NCBI RefSeq assembly: GCF_000600975.2
Contig: NZ_KK088649.1
Location: 332,702-396,701, forward strand
DNA length: 64,000 nt
Origin: Limimaricola hongkongensis DSM 17492
GTDB taxonomy: Bacteria; Pseudomonadota; Alphaproteobacteria; Rhodobacterales; Rhodobacteraceae
Reading direction: 5' to 3'
Both the position numbers and the translations under genes were made by a program. Shown one piece after another: positions 41,930 through 56,003 of this stretch. The first letter of the stretch is position 1; the number at the start of each line of letters is the position of its first letter. The notes beneath the pieces were generated by a model that had not been told where the DNA came from, did not search any database, and saw only the letters and a program-made list of their open reading frames with translations.

Positions 41930-42394
41930 TCAGGCGGCCTGGATCGCCGGGCCTTCGGTCAGGATGGCGTGCAGCGTGCCGATTTCGCCGTTGGCGCGCA
42001 GCTTTTGACAGATGGCGGCGTCGCGCAGCGTGCGCGACACCAGCGCCAGCGCCTTGAGATGCTCGACGCCGCTGCCATCGGGGGCGAGCAGGCAGAACAC
42101 GAGATCCACGGGCTGGCGGTCGATCGAATCGAATTCGAGCGGCTTTTCGAGCCGGATGAACAGCCCGCGCACCTGCTCGAGCCCCTCCATCCGGGCATGC
42201 GGCAGCGCCACGCCATGGCCGACGCCGGTCGGGCCGAGCCCCTCGCGGTCCAGAAGCGCTTCGACCACGCGCGCGGGCGCGAGGCCGTAGCAGCTCTCGG
42301 CGAGATCCCCGAGATCTTGGAACAGGCGTTTCTTGGAGCTGGTGGAGGCCAGCATCTTCACGCCGTCCGACGGCAGGATCTCGGAAATCTGCAT
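41930..42394 (-). CDS. ptsN: PTS IIA-like nitrogen regulatory protein PtsN
   Basis: A 154-residue EIIA-Ntr. The start at 42394 (MQISEILPSDGVK) follows AGGGGACT. The phosphorylatable His is in GVGHGVALPHARMEGL. In proteobacteria this protein is the end of a phosphorelay from EI-Ntr and NPr and controls potassium transport, nitrogen and carbon responses. It follows hpf, as in many genomes where both sit next to rpoN; rpoN is not in this window. It converges with the sulfotransferase gene. Confidence 0.96.
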   Translation of the reverse strand: MQISEILPSDGVKMLASTSSKKRLFQDLGDLAESCYGLAPARVVEALLDREGLGPTGVGHGVALPHARMEGLEQVRGLFIRLEKPLEFDSIDRQPVDLVFCLLAPDGSGVEHLKALALVSRTLRDAAICQKLRANGEIGTLHAILTEGPAIQAA

Positions 42395-42447
42395 AGGGAG
42401 TCCCCTGTCTGCGAGGCAGGCTCGGAGAGCCAGGATCTGGCGCCCTC

Positions 42448-43023
42448 CTAGCCGATGTTGCGCGGGTCGATCCACCCGAAATTGCCGTCGTCGCGGCGAT
42501 AGACCACGTTGATCCCGCTATGCTTCTCGTTTCGGAACACCAGGACCGGCGCATCCGCCAGTTCAAGCTGCATCACCGCTTCACCGACCGAGAGCTCGGG
42601 AATCTTCGATTCCATCTCGGCCACGATCATCGGGGCCAGGCCATCTTGCTCGGATTCGTCGTTCTCACCCGATGCGGCGAGGATATAGGAGCCCGCGGCG
42701 GATTGTTCAACCGGGTTCGCGCGTGCCTTGTGGTGGTCCTTCAGTCGCCGCTTGTACCGCCGGAGTTGCTTGTCCATCTTTTCGCAGCAGGCCTCGAAGG
42801 CGGCGTAGATCTCGTTGGCGCGGCCCGAGGCCTGGGCGTTGAGACCGGTCGACAGATGCACCACGGCCTCGCAGACATGCTCGTGGCCCGAGCGCGAAAA
42901 CACGACATTGGCGTCGGTCGGGCGGCCGGCATATTTGCCCAGCGTGCTGCCAAGCTCGGTCTGCACATGGGTCTGCAGCGCCTCGCCGATCTCGATCTGC
43001 TTGCCGGTGATCTGGTAGCGCAT
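42448..43023 (-). CDS. hpf: Ribosome hibernation promoting factor, long form
   Basis: A 191-residue protein, the long HPF type that alone forms 100S ribosome dimers. The start follows AAGGAG. The N-terminal domain (MRYQITGKQIEIGEALQTHV) binds the 30S channel; RRYKRRLKDHHKA is a basic linker start; the C-terminal dimerisation domain carries VMQLELADAPVLVFRNEKHS and the end GNFGWIDPR. A TTGACA at 43223-43228 (minus strand) could be its -35, though the matching -10 is poor. It is followed by ptsN 53 bases on. Confidence 0.96.
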   Translation of the reverse strand: MRYQITGKQIEIGEALQTHVQTELGSTLGKYAGRPTDANVVFSRSGHEHVCEAVVHLSTGLNAQASGRANEIYAAFEACCEKMDKQLRRYKRRLKDHHKARANPVEQSAAGSYILAASGENDESEQDGLAPMIVAEMESKIPELSVGEAVMQLELADAPVLVFRNEKHSGINVVYRRDDGNFGWIDPRNIG

Positions 43024-43248
43024 GGACGTCTCCTTCAGAGGCACGGCACCGCGACGCGCGCCCGCGATGGGCGGCGGTCCGGGTCCGGCAGGGGGTGGGG
43101 ATGGGCCGCGGCCCGCCTGTCCAAGAGGCGCCCGGCCCGTCGCGTCGGGGCCGTCCGGTTCTGTGGGCAAGGGTGGTGGGCCTGCGTCATCGACTCCCAT
43201 CTCGCCCGATCGCCGGCCCGCTTGTCAACGCTGCCGTTGCAGCGCGGC

Positions 43249-44010
43249 TCAGCCGATGCGGAAGCCCTGGCCGAGATAGACGCGGCGCACGTTCTCGTCG
43301 CGCACCACCTCGTCGGTGGTGCCCGACATCAGCACCCGGCCATCATGCAGGATATAGGCGCGATCGACGATGCCGAGCGTCTCGCGCACGTTGTGATCGG
43401 TGATCAGCACGCCCAGGCCCCGCGTCTTGAGCGCCGCGACGAGATCGCGGATGTCGCCCACCGCGATCGGATCGACCCCGGCAAAGGGCTCGTCGAGCAG
43501 CACGTAGCGCGGGTTTGCCGCGAGGCAGCGCGCGATCTCGACCCGGCGGCGTTCGCCGCCCGACAGCGCCAGCGCCGGGGCGCGGCGCAGATGGGCGATC
43601 GAGAAATCCGACAAGAGCTCCTCGAGCCGCTCGCGCCGCGAGGTGCGGTCCGGCTCGGCGATTTCCAGCACGGCGAGGATGTTGTCCTCGACGTTGAGCC
43701 CGCGGAACACCGACATCTCCTGCGGCAGGTAGCCGATGCCGAGCCGGGCGCGGCGATACATCGGCAGAAGCGTCGCGTCGCGCCCGTCGATCGTCACCTG
43801 CCCGCCCTCGGGGCTGACCAGCCCGGCGATGGAGTAGAAACAGGTGGTCTTGCCCGAACCGTTGGGGCCCAGAAGCGCCACCACCTCGCCGCGGTCGAGA
43901 TGCAGCGACACGTCGCGGATCACCGGGCGCTTGCGGTAGCTCTTGCGCAGGCCGGTGACGCGCAGCCCGCCCGTGCCCGGCGTCACGCCGAGATCCTGCG
44001 CCGCGCTCAC
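43249..44010 (-). CDS. lptB: LPS export ABC transporter ATP-binding protein LptB
   Basis: A 253-residue ATPase from a GTG overlapping the lptA stop. Walker A GPNGSGKTTCF, signature LSGGERRRVEIARCL, Walker B YVLLDEPFAGVDP, and the H-loop VLITDHNVRETLGIVD, all as in LptB. It powers transport of LPS from the inner membrane through the LptFG-LptCA bridge. It ends the leftward kdsD-lptC-lptA-lptB run. A short hairpin (43229-43244) lies after its stop. Confidence 0.97.
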   Translation of the reverse strand: MSAAQDLGVTPGTGGLRVTGLRKSYRKRPVIRDVSLHLDRGEVVALLGPNGSGKTTCFYSIAGLVSPEGGQVTIDGRDATLLPMYRRARLGIGYLPQEMSVFRGLNVEDNILAVLEIAEPDRTSRRERLEELLSDFSIAHLRRAPALALSGGERRRVEIARCLAANPRYVLLDEPFAGVDPIAVGDIRDLVAALKTRGLGVLITDHNVRETLGIVDRAYILHDGRVLMSGTTDEVVRDENVRRVYLGQGFRIG

Positions 44011-44501
44011 TGCGCGGGCTCGATCACGGTGCGGACCTCGCCGTCGAGCTGTGCCGTGCCCGCCGCGAGGTCGATCACCATGCTTTGCGACGACAGCGCG
44101 GTGCGCGCCTGCGTCAGCAGCACGTCGCCGGTGAGGGTGAGATTGCCGCCCGCGATGTCATAGACCGCGCGGTCGGCCTCGGCGGCCTCGGTGGGCGTGA
44201 CGAAGGTGACGCCGCCCATCGCTTCGAGCCGCGAGATGTCGCCGCTGGCCTCGTCATAGATCACCTCGACCGTGGCGGCCGAGATCTTCATGCCGCCCTG
44301 TCCGATCAGCACCTCGCCGGTGAAGGTGGCGCGGCCCGTGGCCTGATCGACGCTGAGGCTTTCGGCGGTGATCTCGACCGGGGCGTCGGGGTCGGCGTCG
44401 AGCCCGCCCAGCGCCATCTGGGTCTGGGCGGCGGCGAGGCCGGGGACGAAGGCGGCCAAAAGCAGGGCGATCAGCGGCAGGCGGGCGGTCAGGCGGGTCA
44501 T
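44007..44501 (-). CDS. lptA: LPS transport periplasmic protein LptA
   Basis: A 164-residue exported protein with a signal peptide (LPLIALLLAAFVPGLAAA). The mature part has the OstA/LptA repeats: EITAESLSVDQATGRATFTG, then EVLIGQGGMKISAATVEVIY and DIAGGNLTLTGDVLLTQ. LptA forms the beta-jellyroll bridge carrying LPS across the periplasm. It overlaps lptC upstream and lptB downstream by three to four bases. Confidence 0.95.
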   Translation of the reverse strand: MTRLTARLPLIALLLAAFVPGLAAAQTQMALGGLDADPDAPVEITAESLSVDQATGRATFTGEVLIGQGGMKISAATVEVIYDEASGDISRLEAMGGVTFVTPTEAAEADRAVYDIAGGNLTLTGDVLLTQARTALSSQSMVIDLAAGTAQLDGEVRTVIEPAQ

Positions 44502-45109
44502 CGGCGCACTCCTTGGTTCGCCGGATCATATAGCAGCCTGACGCCGCCGGAGAACACCATGCGCGGATCGCCGGTCTCCGACAGGGCGGTGCGCATCGCC
44601 CCGGCGGTGAGATCGCCAAAGGGGGCCGTCACGGCGATTTCGCCGGTGGAGACCAGCCCGCCGGTCGACAGGTCGGCTTCGAGCGTGGGCGTCTCAACGC
44701 TGTAGCCATTGGTGCTGTGCACCGACACCGGCCCGTCGAGCCGCAGCAGGCTGCGCCCCGGCTCGACCTCGCCCCGCCCGGCGCGCAGCTCGATCCGGGC
44801 GTCGCCGGGGCCGTCTATGGTGCCGCGCGGCGCTTCGACGGCAAAGACCCCTTCGGCGCCGTCGCGCGGGCGCACCGTGTCGGCGGCCAGCGCGATCGAG
44901 GCGCCGTTTTCGGTGCGGGCGGCAAAGCGCGGGGCGCTGACCCGCTGTTCGGCGGCGATGGCCTCGATCTCGGCAAAGGGGATCTCGCCCGACCCGCCCG
45001 GACCACGCGCGATCAGGAACAGCGTCGACAGCAGCACCAGCCCGACCAGTGGCAACAGCACCTTGGCGAGACCGATGAAGCGCGAATAGGCGTTGTCGCG
45101 CGCGTGCAT
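44498..45109 (-). CDS. lptC: LPS export system protein LptC
   Basis: A 203-residue protein with one N-terminal membrane anchor (KVLLPLVGLVLLSTLFLI) and a periplasmic LptC/OstA-like domain (GVFAVEAPRGTIDGPGDARI, LRLDGPVSVHSTNGYSVETP, LEADLSTGGLVSTGEIAVTA). It receives LPS from LptFG and hands it to LptA. It begins immediately after kdsD and overlaps lptA by four bases. Confidence 0.94.
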   Translation of the reverse strand: MHARDNAYSRFIGLAKVLLPLVGLVLLSTLFLIARGPGGSGEIPFAEIEAIAAEQRVSAPRFAARTENGASIALAADTVRPRDGAEGVFAVEAPRGTIDGPGDARIELRAGRGEVEPGRSLLRLDGPVSVHSTNGYSVETPTLEADLSTGGLVSTGEIAVTAPFGDLTAGAMRTALSETGDPRMVFSGGVRLLYDPANQGVRR

Positions 45110-46090
45110 TCAGGCCACGCCGGCGCGCAGGCAGTCATGGATGTGCAGGATGCCGAGAGGGCGGCGCCCGGCATCGGCCTCGTCGACGACGAACAGGCAG
45201 GTGATCTTGCGTTCGTTCATCTGCGCCAGCGCCTCGGCGGCGAGCGCGTCGGGGCGGATGGTGCGCGGGCGCGGGGTCATGACTTCGCCGGCCACGTGAT
45301 CGAGCAGCCCTTCCATGTGGCGGCGCAAATCCCCATCGGTGACGATGCCCATGAGCCCGCCATCCGCATCGGTGACGCCGACCACGCCGAAGCCCGCCCC
45401 GGTGATCGCCAGCAGCGTGTCGGCCATCGGCGCGTCATGGGCCACGAGCGGCAGCTCGTGGGCGCCGTGCATCAGGTCGCGCACCCGCGCCAGCCGCGCC
45501 CCGAGCTTGCCGCCGGGATGAAAGGCGCGGAAATCCTCGGCGGTGAAGCCGCGCCCGCGCATCAGCGCGATGGCGATGGCATCGCCCAGCGCCAGCGTCA
45601 TGGTGGTCGAGGTGGTAGGCACCACGCCGATGCCGCAGGCCTCGGCCAGCGCGGGCAGCACGATGCCGATATCGGCCTGCTTCATCAGCGTGCTGTCGGG
45701 CCGCGCCGCGACGCCGATCAGCGGGATGCCGAAGCGCCGCGTATGCGCCACGAGATCGGCCAGCTCGGGCGTCTCTCCCGAATTCGACAGCACCAGCACC
45801 ACGTCCCCGCGCGAGATCATGCCCAGATCGCCATGGCTGGCCTCGGCGGGGTGCACGAAGGAGGCGGGCGTGCCGGTGGAGGCGAGGGTGGCGGCGATCT
45901 TGCGGGCGATGTGGCCCGATTTGCCCATGCCCGACACGATCACCCGGCCCGGTGCCGCGCGGATCGCCTCGAGGGCGCGCAGGAAACCGCCATCGAGCCC
46001 GCGCGACAGCGCCGCGAGACCGGCGGCCTCGTCGGCGATCACCTGGCGCGCGGTGTCGAGATCGTCGGGGCGTTGGGCGGGGGCGGCCAT
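45110..46090 (-). CDS. kdsD: Arabinose-5-phosphate isomerase KdsD/KpsF
   Basis: A 326-residue protein with an N-terminal SIS domain (VIVSGMGKSGHIARKIAATL, VLSNSGETPELADLV, PTTSTTMTLALGDA) and two C-terminal CBS domains (DGGLMGIVTDGDLRRHMEGL and the last 60 residues). It converts ribulose-5-phosphate to arabinose-5-phosphate, the first step to Kdo. It leads the Kdo/LPS-export run and lies one base after the exonuclease stop. The start at 46090 gives the family N-terminus. Confidence 0.95.
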   Translation of the reverse strand: MAAPAQRPDDLDTARQVIADEAAGLAALSRGLDGGFLRALEAIRAAPGRVIVSGMGKSGHIARKIAATLASTGTPASFVHPAEASHGDLGMISRGDVVLVLSNSGETPELADLVAHTRRFGIPLIGVAARPDSTLMKQADIGIVLPALAEACGIGVVPTTSTTMTLALGDAIAIALMRGRGFTAEDFRAFHPGGKLGARLARVRDLMHGAHELPLVAHDAPMADTLLAITGAGFGVVGVTDADGGLMGIVTDGDLRRHMEGLLDHVAGEVMTPRPRTIRPDALAAEALAQMNERKITCLFVVDEADAGRRPLGILHIHDCLRAGVA

Positions 46091-46091
46091 G

Positions 46092-46703
46092 TCAGTGCGA
46101 GAAGATGTCGGTCTCGGGCCAGCCCGCGAGATCGAGTGTCGCCCGAACGGGCAGGAAATCGAAGCAGGCCTGCGCCATCTCGGCGCGGCCCTCGCGCGCC
46201 AGCCGCGCATCGAGCGCGTCGCGCAGGCGGTGCAGGTGCAGCACGTCCGAGGCGGCATAGTCGAGCTGGGCGTTGGTCAGCTCCTCGGCGCCCCAGTCGG
46301 ATTGCTGCTGCTGCTTGGAGATGTCGACGCCGACCAGCTCCTGCAACAGCTGCTTGAGCCCGTGCCGGTCGGTATAGGTGCGCACCAGCTTCGAGGCGAT
46401 CTTGGTGCAGTAGACGGGCCGGGCGGTGGCGCCGAAGGCGTGGCGCATCGCGGCGATGTCGAAGCGGCCGTAATGGAACAGCTTGAGGATGTCGGGATTT
46501 TCCAGAAGCCTGACGAGGTTGGGCGCCCGGGTCTGGCCGGGCCTGACCTGGATCATGTGGCAATGCCCGTCGCCGCCCGACATCTGCACGAGGCACAGCC
46601 GGTCGCGCACCGGGTTGAGCCCCATGGTTTCGCAATCGATCGCCACGACCGGGCCGAGGTCGAGATCGTCGGGAATGTCGCTCTGGTAGAGATGGTTTGC
46701 CAC
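46092..46703 (-). CDS. Ribonuclease D-type 3'-5' exonuclease (exonuclease domain only)
   Basis: A 203-residue DEDDy exonuclease. Motif I is VVAIDCETMGLNP, motif II LFHYGRFDIAAM, motif III LDYAASDVLHLHRL (Tyr and Asp). It lacks the HRDC domains of full-length RNase D (about 380 residues), as is usual for this short alphaproteobacterial form. It should trim RNA 3' ends. It leads into kdsD, and the tRNA-Leu gene lies 33 bases upstream on the same strand, so a shared transcript is possible. Confidence 0.94.
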   Translation of the reverse strand: MANHLYQSDIPDDLDLGPVVAIDCETMGLNPVRDRLCLVQMSGGDGHCHMIQVRPGQTRAPNLVRLLENPDILKLFHYGRFDIAAMRHAFGATARPVYCTKIASKLVRTYTDRHGLKQLLQELVGVDISKQQQQSDWGAEELTNAQLDYAASDVLHLHRLRDALDARLAREGRAEMAQACFDFLPVRATLDLAGWPETDIFSH

Positions 46704-46735
46704 GGCGCTCCTCGCTTTCGATCTACGAGGAGGGA

Positions 46736-46822
<87 letters not shown>

Positions 46823-46838
46823 AGGTCGTGTGAGGGGC

Positions 46839-46867
46839 GATCTACGGAATGCCGCGGGGGGTGTCAA
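46839..46867 (-). promoter_or_regulatory. Promoter of tRNA-Leu
   Basis: On the minus strand a perfect TTGACA (46862-46867), 17 bases, TAGATC (46839-46844), about 10 bases before the expected transcription start and 17 before the mature tRNA. Confidence 0.75.
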
Positions 46868-47106
46868 CGGGCAAATGCACATGATTTTCGCTTGCCGCTG
46901 CGGAAGCCGGTCGGACGGTGCGCGGAAGGATGATGCCGGGCGGGCGCGCGTGGAGGAGCTGGGGAGGGCGTGCGGAGGCGCGTATGAGGGGAGCGCGGTG
47001 ACGCATGTGGCAATGGCGCGTGACCCGGTCCCGGATCGGCGCTTGTCCGCGCCCGCCCCGGCGGGTAAACCGCGAGGCGTCAATTCACCTTATCAGGGCG
47101 GGGCCG

Positions 47107-48090
47107 ATGACCGGACTTGTGACCATCTACGGCGGATCGGGCTTCCTCGGGCGCTATATCGCGCGCCGGCTGGCGCAGCAGGGCTGGCGGATCCGCGTGG
47201 CCTGCCGCAGGCCCGAAGAGGCGCTGTTCGTGCGCACCTATGGCGTGGTGGGGCAGGTCGAGCCGATCTTCTGCAACATCCGCGACGATGACAGCGTGCG
47301 CGCGGCGATGCTGGGTGCCAACGCGGTCGTGAACTGCGTCGGCGTGCTGGCCGAGAACGGCCGCAACACCTTCAAGGCGGTGCAGGAGGACGGGCCCGAG
47401 CGGATCGCCCGGATCGCCGCCGCCGAAGGCGTGGCGCGGATGGTGCATGTCTCGGCGATCGGTGCCGATGCCGACAGCCCGAGCGCCTATGCCCGCACCA
47501 AGGCGGCGGGCGAGGCGGGCGTGCTGCGGCACATGCCGCAGGCGGTGATCCTGCGCCCGTCGATCCTGTTCGGGGCCGAGGACGCGTTCTTCAACCGCTT
47601 CGCCTCCATGGCGCAGATCTCGCCGGTGATCCCGGTGGTGGGCGCCGACACGCGGTTCCAGCCGGTGCATGTCGACAACGTGGCGCAGGCCGCGGCGCTG
47701 GCGATCGAGGGCAAGGCGGCGCCGGGCGTCTACGAGCTGGGCGGGCCGGACGTGCATACATTCCGCGAGCTGATCTCGCAGATGCTGCAGATGATCCGCC
47801 GCCGCCGTCTGGTGCTGTCGCTGCCCTTCGGGGTGGGCCGGCTGATGGCGGCTGTCGGCGGCATGGTGCAGGCGCTGAGTCTCGGGCTGGTGCGCGCGCC
47901 GATCACCGCCGACCAGGTCGCCAATTTGCAGCGCGACAACGTCGTGAGCCCCGGCGCCAAGGGATTCGCCGATCTCGGCGTCAGCCCGATTGCGATGGAG
48001 GCGGTGCTGCCCGACTACCTGTGGCGCTTCCGTCCCTCGGGGCAGTATCTCGCGATCAAGGAATCGGCGCAGCACCTGCGCAAGCACTGA
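47107..48090 (+). CDS. NDUFA9-like complex I-associated NAD(P)-binding protein
   Basis: A 327-residue atypical short-chain dehydrogenase. The N-terminal dinucleotide loop is [40 protein letters not shown] and [19 protein letters not shown] follow, as in the mitochondrial complex I subunit NDUFA9 and its bacterial relatives. The usual catalytic YxxxK is present as YARTK. The protein probably associates with respiratory complex I or acts on quinone or lipid metabolism. uppP follows 22 bases downstream in the same direction. Confidence 0.88.
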   Translation: MTGLVTIYGGSGFLGRYIARRLAQQGWRIRVACRRPEEALFVRTYGVVGQVEPIFCNIRDDDSVRAAMLGANAVVNCVGVLAENGRNTFKAVQEDGPERIARIAAAEGVARMVHVSAIGADADSPSAYARTKAAGEAGVLRHMPQAVILRPSILFGAEDAFFNRFASMAQISPVIPVVGADTRFQPVHVDNVAQAAALAIEGKAAPGVYELGGPDVHTFRELISQMLQMIRRRRLVLSLPFGVGRLMAAVGGMVQALSLGLVRAPITADQVANLQRDNVVSPGAKGFADLGVSPIAMEAVLPDYLWRFRPSGQYLAIKESAQHLRKH

Positions 48091-48112
48091 CCACCGAGCA
48101 ACGGGGTTCACC

Positions 48113-48919
48113 ATGACCGGAGAAACGATTCTCCTGCCGCTCCTGCTTGGCCTTCTGGAGGGGCTGACGGAGTTCATCCCGGTCTCCTCGACCGGCCACC
48201 TGCTGCTGGGGGGGCATTTTCTCGGCTTCGAAAGCGCGGGCAAGACCTTCGAGGTGGTGATCCAGCTCGGCGCGGTCCTGGCGCTGCTGACGATTTACTT
48301 CGGGCGGCTGTGGGGCGTGTTGCGCGCCGCGCCGCGCGATCCGCAGGCGCGGCGCTTCGTCGCCGCGGTGCTGATCGCGTTTCTGCCCGCGGCGGTGATC
48401 GGCGTGATGGCGCATGACATCATCAAGACGGTGCTCTTCGAGACGCCGATGCTGATCGCCGTCATGCTGGTGCTGGGCGGCATCGTGCTGTTGTTCGTCG
48501 ATCGCATGGCGCCGACGCCCCGCCATGGCGACGCGATGCGGCTGCCGGTCCCGACCGCGCTGACCATCGGCTTCTTCCAGGTCCTGGCGATGGTGCCGGG
48601 GGTGTCGCGCTCGGGCGCGACCATCGTCGGCGGGCTGCTGATGGGCGTGGACAAGCGCGCGGCGGCGGAATTCTCGTTCTTTCTGTCGATGCCGACCATG
48701 GCCGGGGCGGTGGCCTACGACCTGTTTCAGAACCGCGCCGTGCTCGACCTGTCGGCGATCCACGAGATCGCCATCGGCTTTGCCATGGCCTTCGTGGCGG
48801 GGGCGGTCGTGGTGAAATGGCTGCTGGGCTACGTGTCCCGGCATGGCTACGCGCTGTTCGGCTGGTGGCGAATCGTGATCGGCGGCATCGCCCTGGCCGG
48901 GCTTTTTCTGGCCGGGTGA
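48113..48919 (+). CDS. uppP: Undecaprenyl-diphosphatase UppP (BacA)
   Basis: A 268-residue inner-membrane protein with about eight spans. The two family motifs are present: [19 protein letters not shown] near the N-terminus, and [19 protein letters not shown] in the middle. It dephosphorylates undecaprenyl pyrophosphate, releasing the lipid carrier for peptidoglycan and surface-glycan synthesis. Overproduction is known to give bacitracin resistance. It lies 22 bases after the NDUFA9-like gene. Confidence 0.97.
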   Translation: MTGETILLPLLLGLLEGLTEFIPVSSTGHLLLGGHFLGFESAGKTFEVVIQLGAVLALLTIYFGRLWGVLRAAPRDPQARRFVAAVLIAFLPAAVIGVMAHDIIKTVLFETPMLIAVMLVLGGIVLLFVDRMAPTPRHGDAMRLPVPTALTIGFFQVLAMVPGVSRSGATIVGGLLMGVDKRAAAEFSFFLSMPTMAGAVAYDLFQNRAVLDLSAIHEIAIGFAMAFVAGAVVVKWLLGYVSRHGYALFGWWRIVIGGIALAGLFLAG

Positions 48920-48922
48920 GGT

Positions 48923-49016
48923 GATAGGTATCTATTGCTGACCTAAATTATCGCCTGCAGTCGGAGTTTTTCGCGGCAAACCCCGGAAAAGCAGCTAATA
49001 GGTCAGTCGTGCTGAC
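48923..49016 (+). promoter_or_regulatory. Repeat-rich control region before gltD
   Basis: The AT-richer 157-base gap holds a GATAGGTATC palindrome (48923-48932), an inverted pair CTGACCTA (48938-48945) and TAGGTCAG (48999-49006) spaced 53 bases apart, and a close inverted pair GTCAG/CTGAC (49002-49006, 49012-49016). Such spaced half-sites are typical of operators with DNA looping. Regulator not identified. Confidence 0.45.
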
Positions 49017-49076
49017 TTTTCATGCCGCCGGCCATTGGCTATCCCCTCGTCAAGCCCAGCCAGAGGGAGACGAGCC

Positions 49077-50516
49077 ATGGCCGAAAACAAGATGCTGAAA
49101 TTCGTGTCGGTGCCGCGCGACATGCCGGAAAAGCGTCTGGCGGCCGCACGGCGCGAGGACTTCAACGAGATCTATGCCGAGTTCGCGCGCGACAAGGCCG
49201 CCGAGCAGTCGAGCCGCTGCAGCCAGTGCGGCGTGCCCTATTGCCAGACGCATTGCCCGCTGCACAACAACATCCCCGACTGGCTGCGCCTGACCGCGCA
49301 GGGCCGCCTGCAGGAGGCCTACGAGGTCTCCCAGGCCACCAACACCTTTCCCGAGATCTGTGGCCGGATCTGTCCGCAGGACCGGCTCTGCGAAGGCAAC
49401 TGCGTGATCGAGCAGTCGGGCCACGGCACCGTCACCATCGGCTCGGTCGAGAAATACATCACCGACACCGCCTGGGAGGAGGGCTGGGTCCAGCCGATCC
49501 GCGCCGCCCGCGAGCGCCCCGAAAGCGTCGGCATCATCGGCGCGGGCCCCGGTGGCCTCGCGGCGGCGGATTACCTGCGCCGCGCCGGCGTGCAGGTCAC
49601 GGTCTATGACCGTTACGACCGGGTCGGCGGGCTGATGACCTACGGCATTCCGGGCTTCAAGCTCGAAAAGGAGATCGTCGACCGCCGCACCAAGCAGTTC
49701 GAGGAGTCGGGCGTCGAGTTCGTGCTCAACTGCAAGGTCGGCGAGGACATCTCCTTCGACGCGATCCGCGGCAAGCACGACGCGGTGCTGATCGCCACCG
49801 GCGTCTACAAGTCGCGCGACCTGCCCGACAGCGATCATGGCGGCGTGGTCCGCGCGATCGACTATCTCACCGCTTCGAATCGCCGCAACTTCGGCGACGA
49901 CGTGCCCGAATTCGACAGTGGCGAGCTGAACGCGGCGGGCAAGAAGGTCGTCGTCATCGGCGGCGGCGACACGGCGATGGACTGCGTGCGCACCGCGATC
50001 CGGCAAGGCGCCGAAAGCGTCAAATGCCTGTATCGCCGCGACCGCGCCAACATGCCGGGCTCCCAGCGCGAGGTGGCGAACGCCGAGGAAGAGGGCGTCG
50101 AGCTGGTCTGGCTTTCGGCCCCCAAGGGCTTCGACTGCGGCGCGAACGGCGTCGAGGGCGTGCATGTCCACAAGATGCGGCTCGGCACGCCGGACGCGAC
50201 GGGCCGCCGCATGCCCGAGAAGATCGAGGGCGCCGATTACGTCGAACAGGCCGATCTGGTGATCAAGGCGCTCGGCTTCGAGCCTGAGGACCTGCCGACG
50301 CTGTGGGGCGTGGACGCGCTCGAGGTGACCCGCTGGGGCACGGTGCGGGCCGAGTTCGGCACCGGTGCCACCTCGCTCGACGGGGTGTTCGCGGTGGGCG
50401 ACATCGTGCGCGGGGCCTCGCTCGTGGTCTGGGCGATCCGCGACGGGCGCGACAGCGCGGCCGCGATCGTGCAGTATCTCGACGAGAGCGCCAGCGCCGG
50501 CGTCGCCGCCGAGTGA
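49077..50516 (+). CDS. gltD: Glutamate synthase small subunit (NADPH)
   Basis: A 479-residue flavoprotein. N-terminal cysteines for the 4Fe-4S clusters are in SRCSQCGVPYCQTHCPLHNN and CGRICPQDRLCEGNC. The FAD loop is GIIGAGPGGLAAADYLRRAG and the NADPH loop VVVIGGGDTAMDCVRTAIRQ. It passes electrons from NADPH to GltB for the synthesis of glutamate from glutamine and 2-oxoglutarate. The start follows AGAGGGAGACGAGCC. gltD precedes gltB here, with a small gene between. Confidence 0.98.
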   Translation: MAENKMLKFVSVPRDMPEKRLAAARREDFNEIYAEFARDKAAEQSSRCSQCGVPYCQTHCPLHNNIPDWLRLTAQGRLQEAYEVSQATNTFPEICGRICPQDRLCEGNCVIEQSGHGTVTIGSVEKYITDTAWEEGWVQPIRAARERPESVGIIGAGPGGLAAADYLRRAGVQVTVYDRYDRVGGLMTYGIPGFKLEKEIVDRRTKQFEESGVEFVLNCKVGEDISFDAIRGKHDAVLIATGVYKSRDLPDSDHGGVVRAIDYLTASNRRNFGDDVPEFDSGELNAAGKKVVVIGGGDTAMDCVRTAIRQGAESVKCLYRRDRANMPGSQREVANAEEEGVELVWLSAPKGFDCGANGVEGVHVHKMRLGTPDATGRRMPEKIEGADYVEQADLVIKALGFEPEDLPTLWGVDALEVTRWGTVRAEFGTGATSLDGVFAVGDIVRGASLVVWAIRDGRDSAAAIVQYLDESASAGVAAE

Positions 50517-50623
50517 GACCCGGCGCGGGCCGCCCCGGTGGGGCGCCCCGCATCCGCCTCGCCCCCGCCGGGGCGGCGGGGCGCTTCGACCCCGTCATTC
50601 ACGTCCCGATCACGGAGACATCC

Positions 50624-51329
50624 ATGAAGACGCCCATCGCCCTGTTGATCTGCGCATGGCCCGCCATGGCCGCGGCGCAGGCGCCCAGAGAGGTGACGCT
50701 GCCCGAAGGCTGCACCGCCGAGATGACCGTGCAGGCCTCCAGCTGCACCGTGTCGCATCATTTCACCTGCGAGGCCGATCCCGAGGGCTGGCGCCGCCGG
50801 GTCGATCTCGACCTCGACGGGGTCAGCTATTTCGGCGCGATCGACCGCGAGGCCCAATGGGTCGAGAGCGTCTATCCGCGCGCCGACCGGGCCGAGCGTC
50901 TCGGCCCCGATCCCGCCGATCCGGCCTCCTTCACCGAGCTGGTCGAGACCGGCGCCGACAGCTTCGATTTCGCCACCCTTTCGGAGCAGGTGGGCCGGAC
51001 CCGCTATGTCGGTTTCGACAGCCTGACCGGCGAGACCGTCACCATCGACGGCGTCGAGCTGGAGCGCACCGAATACGAGGTCCGCGCCATCGGCCCCGAT
51101 GGCGAACCGCTGTGGCGCAGCGCCGGCTCCGAGTTCATCGACCGCGACCGCCGCATCTTCCTGTCGGGGACCAGCGAGGTGACGAACGCCGAAGGCAGCT
51201 TCACCTCCGATGACAGCCCCGTCGAATTCATGTTCCCGGGCGAGACGGGTTTCCTGTCGCCCAACCCCAAACACGGCTGCGGCGCGACCATGTCGTCGGC
51301 GCCCGCCTCCACCGCGAAGGAGTTCTTCC

Positions 51330-51343
<14 letters not shown>
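50624..51343 (+). CDS. Exported hypothetical protein between gltD and gltB
   Basis: A 239-residue protein with a signal peptide (MKTPIALLICAWPAMAAAQ). I recognise no domain. Visible features: a Cys pair early in the mature part (EGCTAEMTVQASSCTVSHHF, then TCEADPEG) and one near the end (KHGCGA), which suggests disulfides in the periplasm, and a repetitive acidic beta-strand composition. Its last 14 bases overlap the gltB start, so it must be translated from the same mRNA. A GC-rich hairpin (50543-50584) precedes it. A link with glutamate synthesis is only positional. Confidence 0.8.
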
Positions 51344-55892
<4,549 letters not shown>

Positions 55893-55916
55893 TCCCCGGT
55901 CAGGGAAGCCGACGCG

Positions 55917-55950
55917 AAAGGGCCGGTGCGGTGACGCACCGGCCCTTTTT
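55917..55950 (+). terminator. Rho-independent terminator of the glt operon
   Basis: A 14-base-pair stem (55917-55930 with 55935-55948), GTGA loop and a run of five T, 25 bases after the gltB stop. Confidence 0.93.
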
Positions 55951-56003
55951 CGCGCCGCCATGTTCGGCTTGACCCACCCCCGGCGGGCGCGGTCTATGAC
56001 GGC

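Noticed and set aside
46823..47106. Possible small gene in the 284-base gap upstream of the NDUFA9-like gene
   Set aside because: Apart from the tRNA promoter at 46839-46867, no frame with a ribosome site and plausible composition was found.
50543..50584. GC-rich hairpin between gltD and the exported hypothetical gene as a terminator
   Set aside because: No T-run, and the next gene overlaps gltB, so a full stop here would silence gltB; left as a possible partial signal only.
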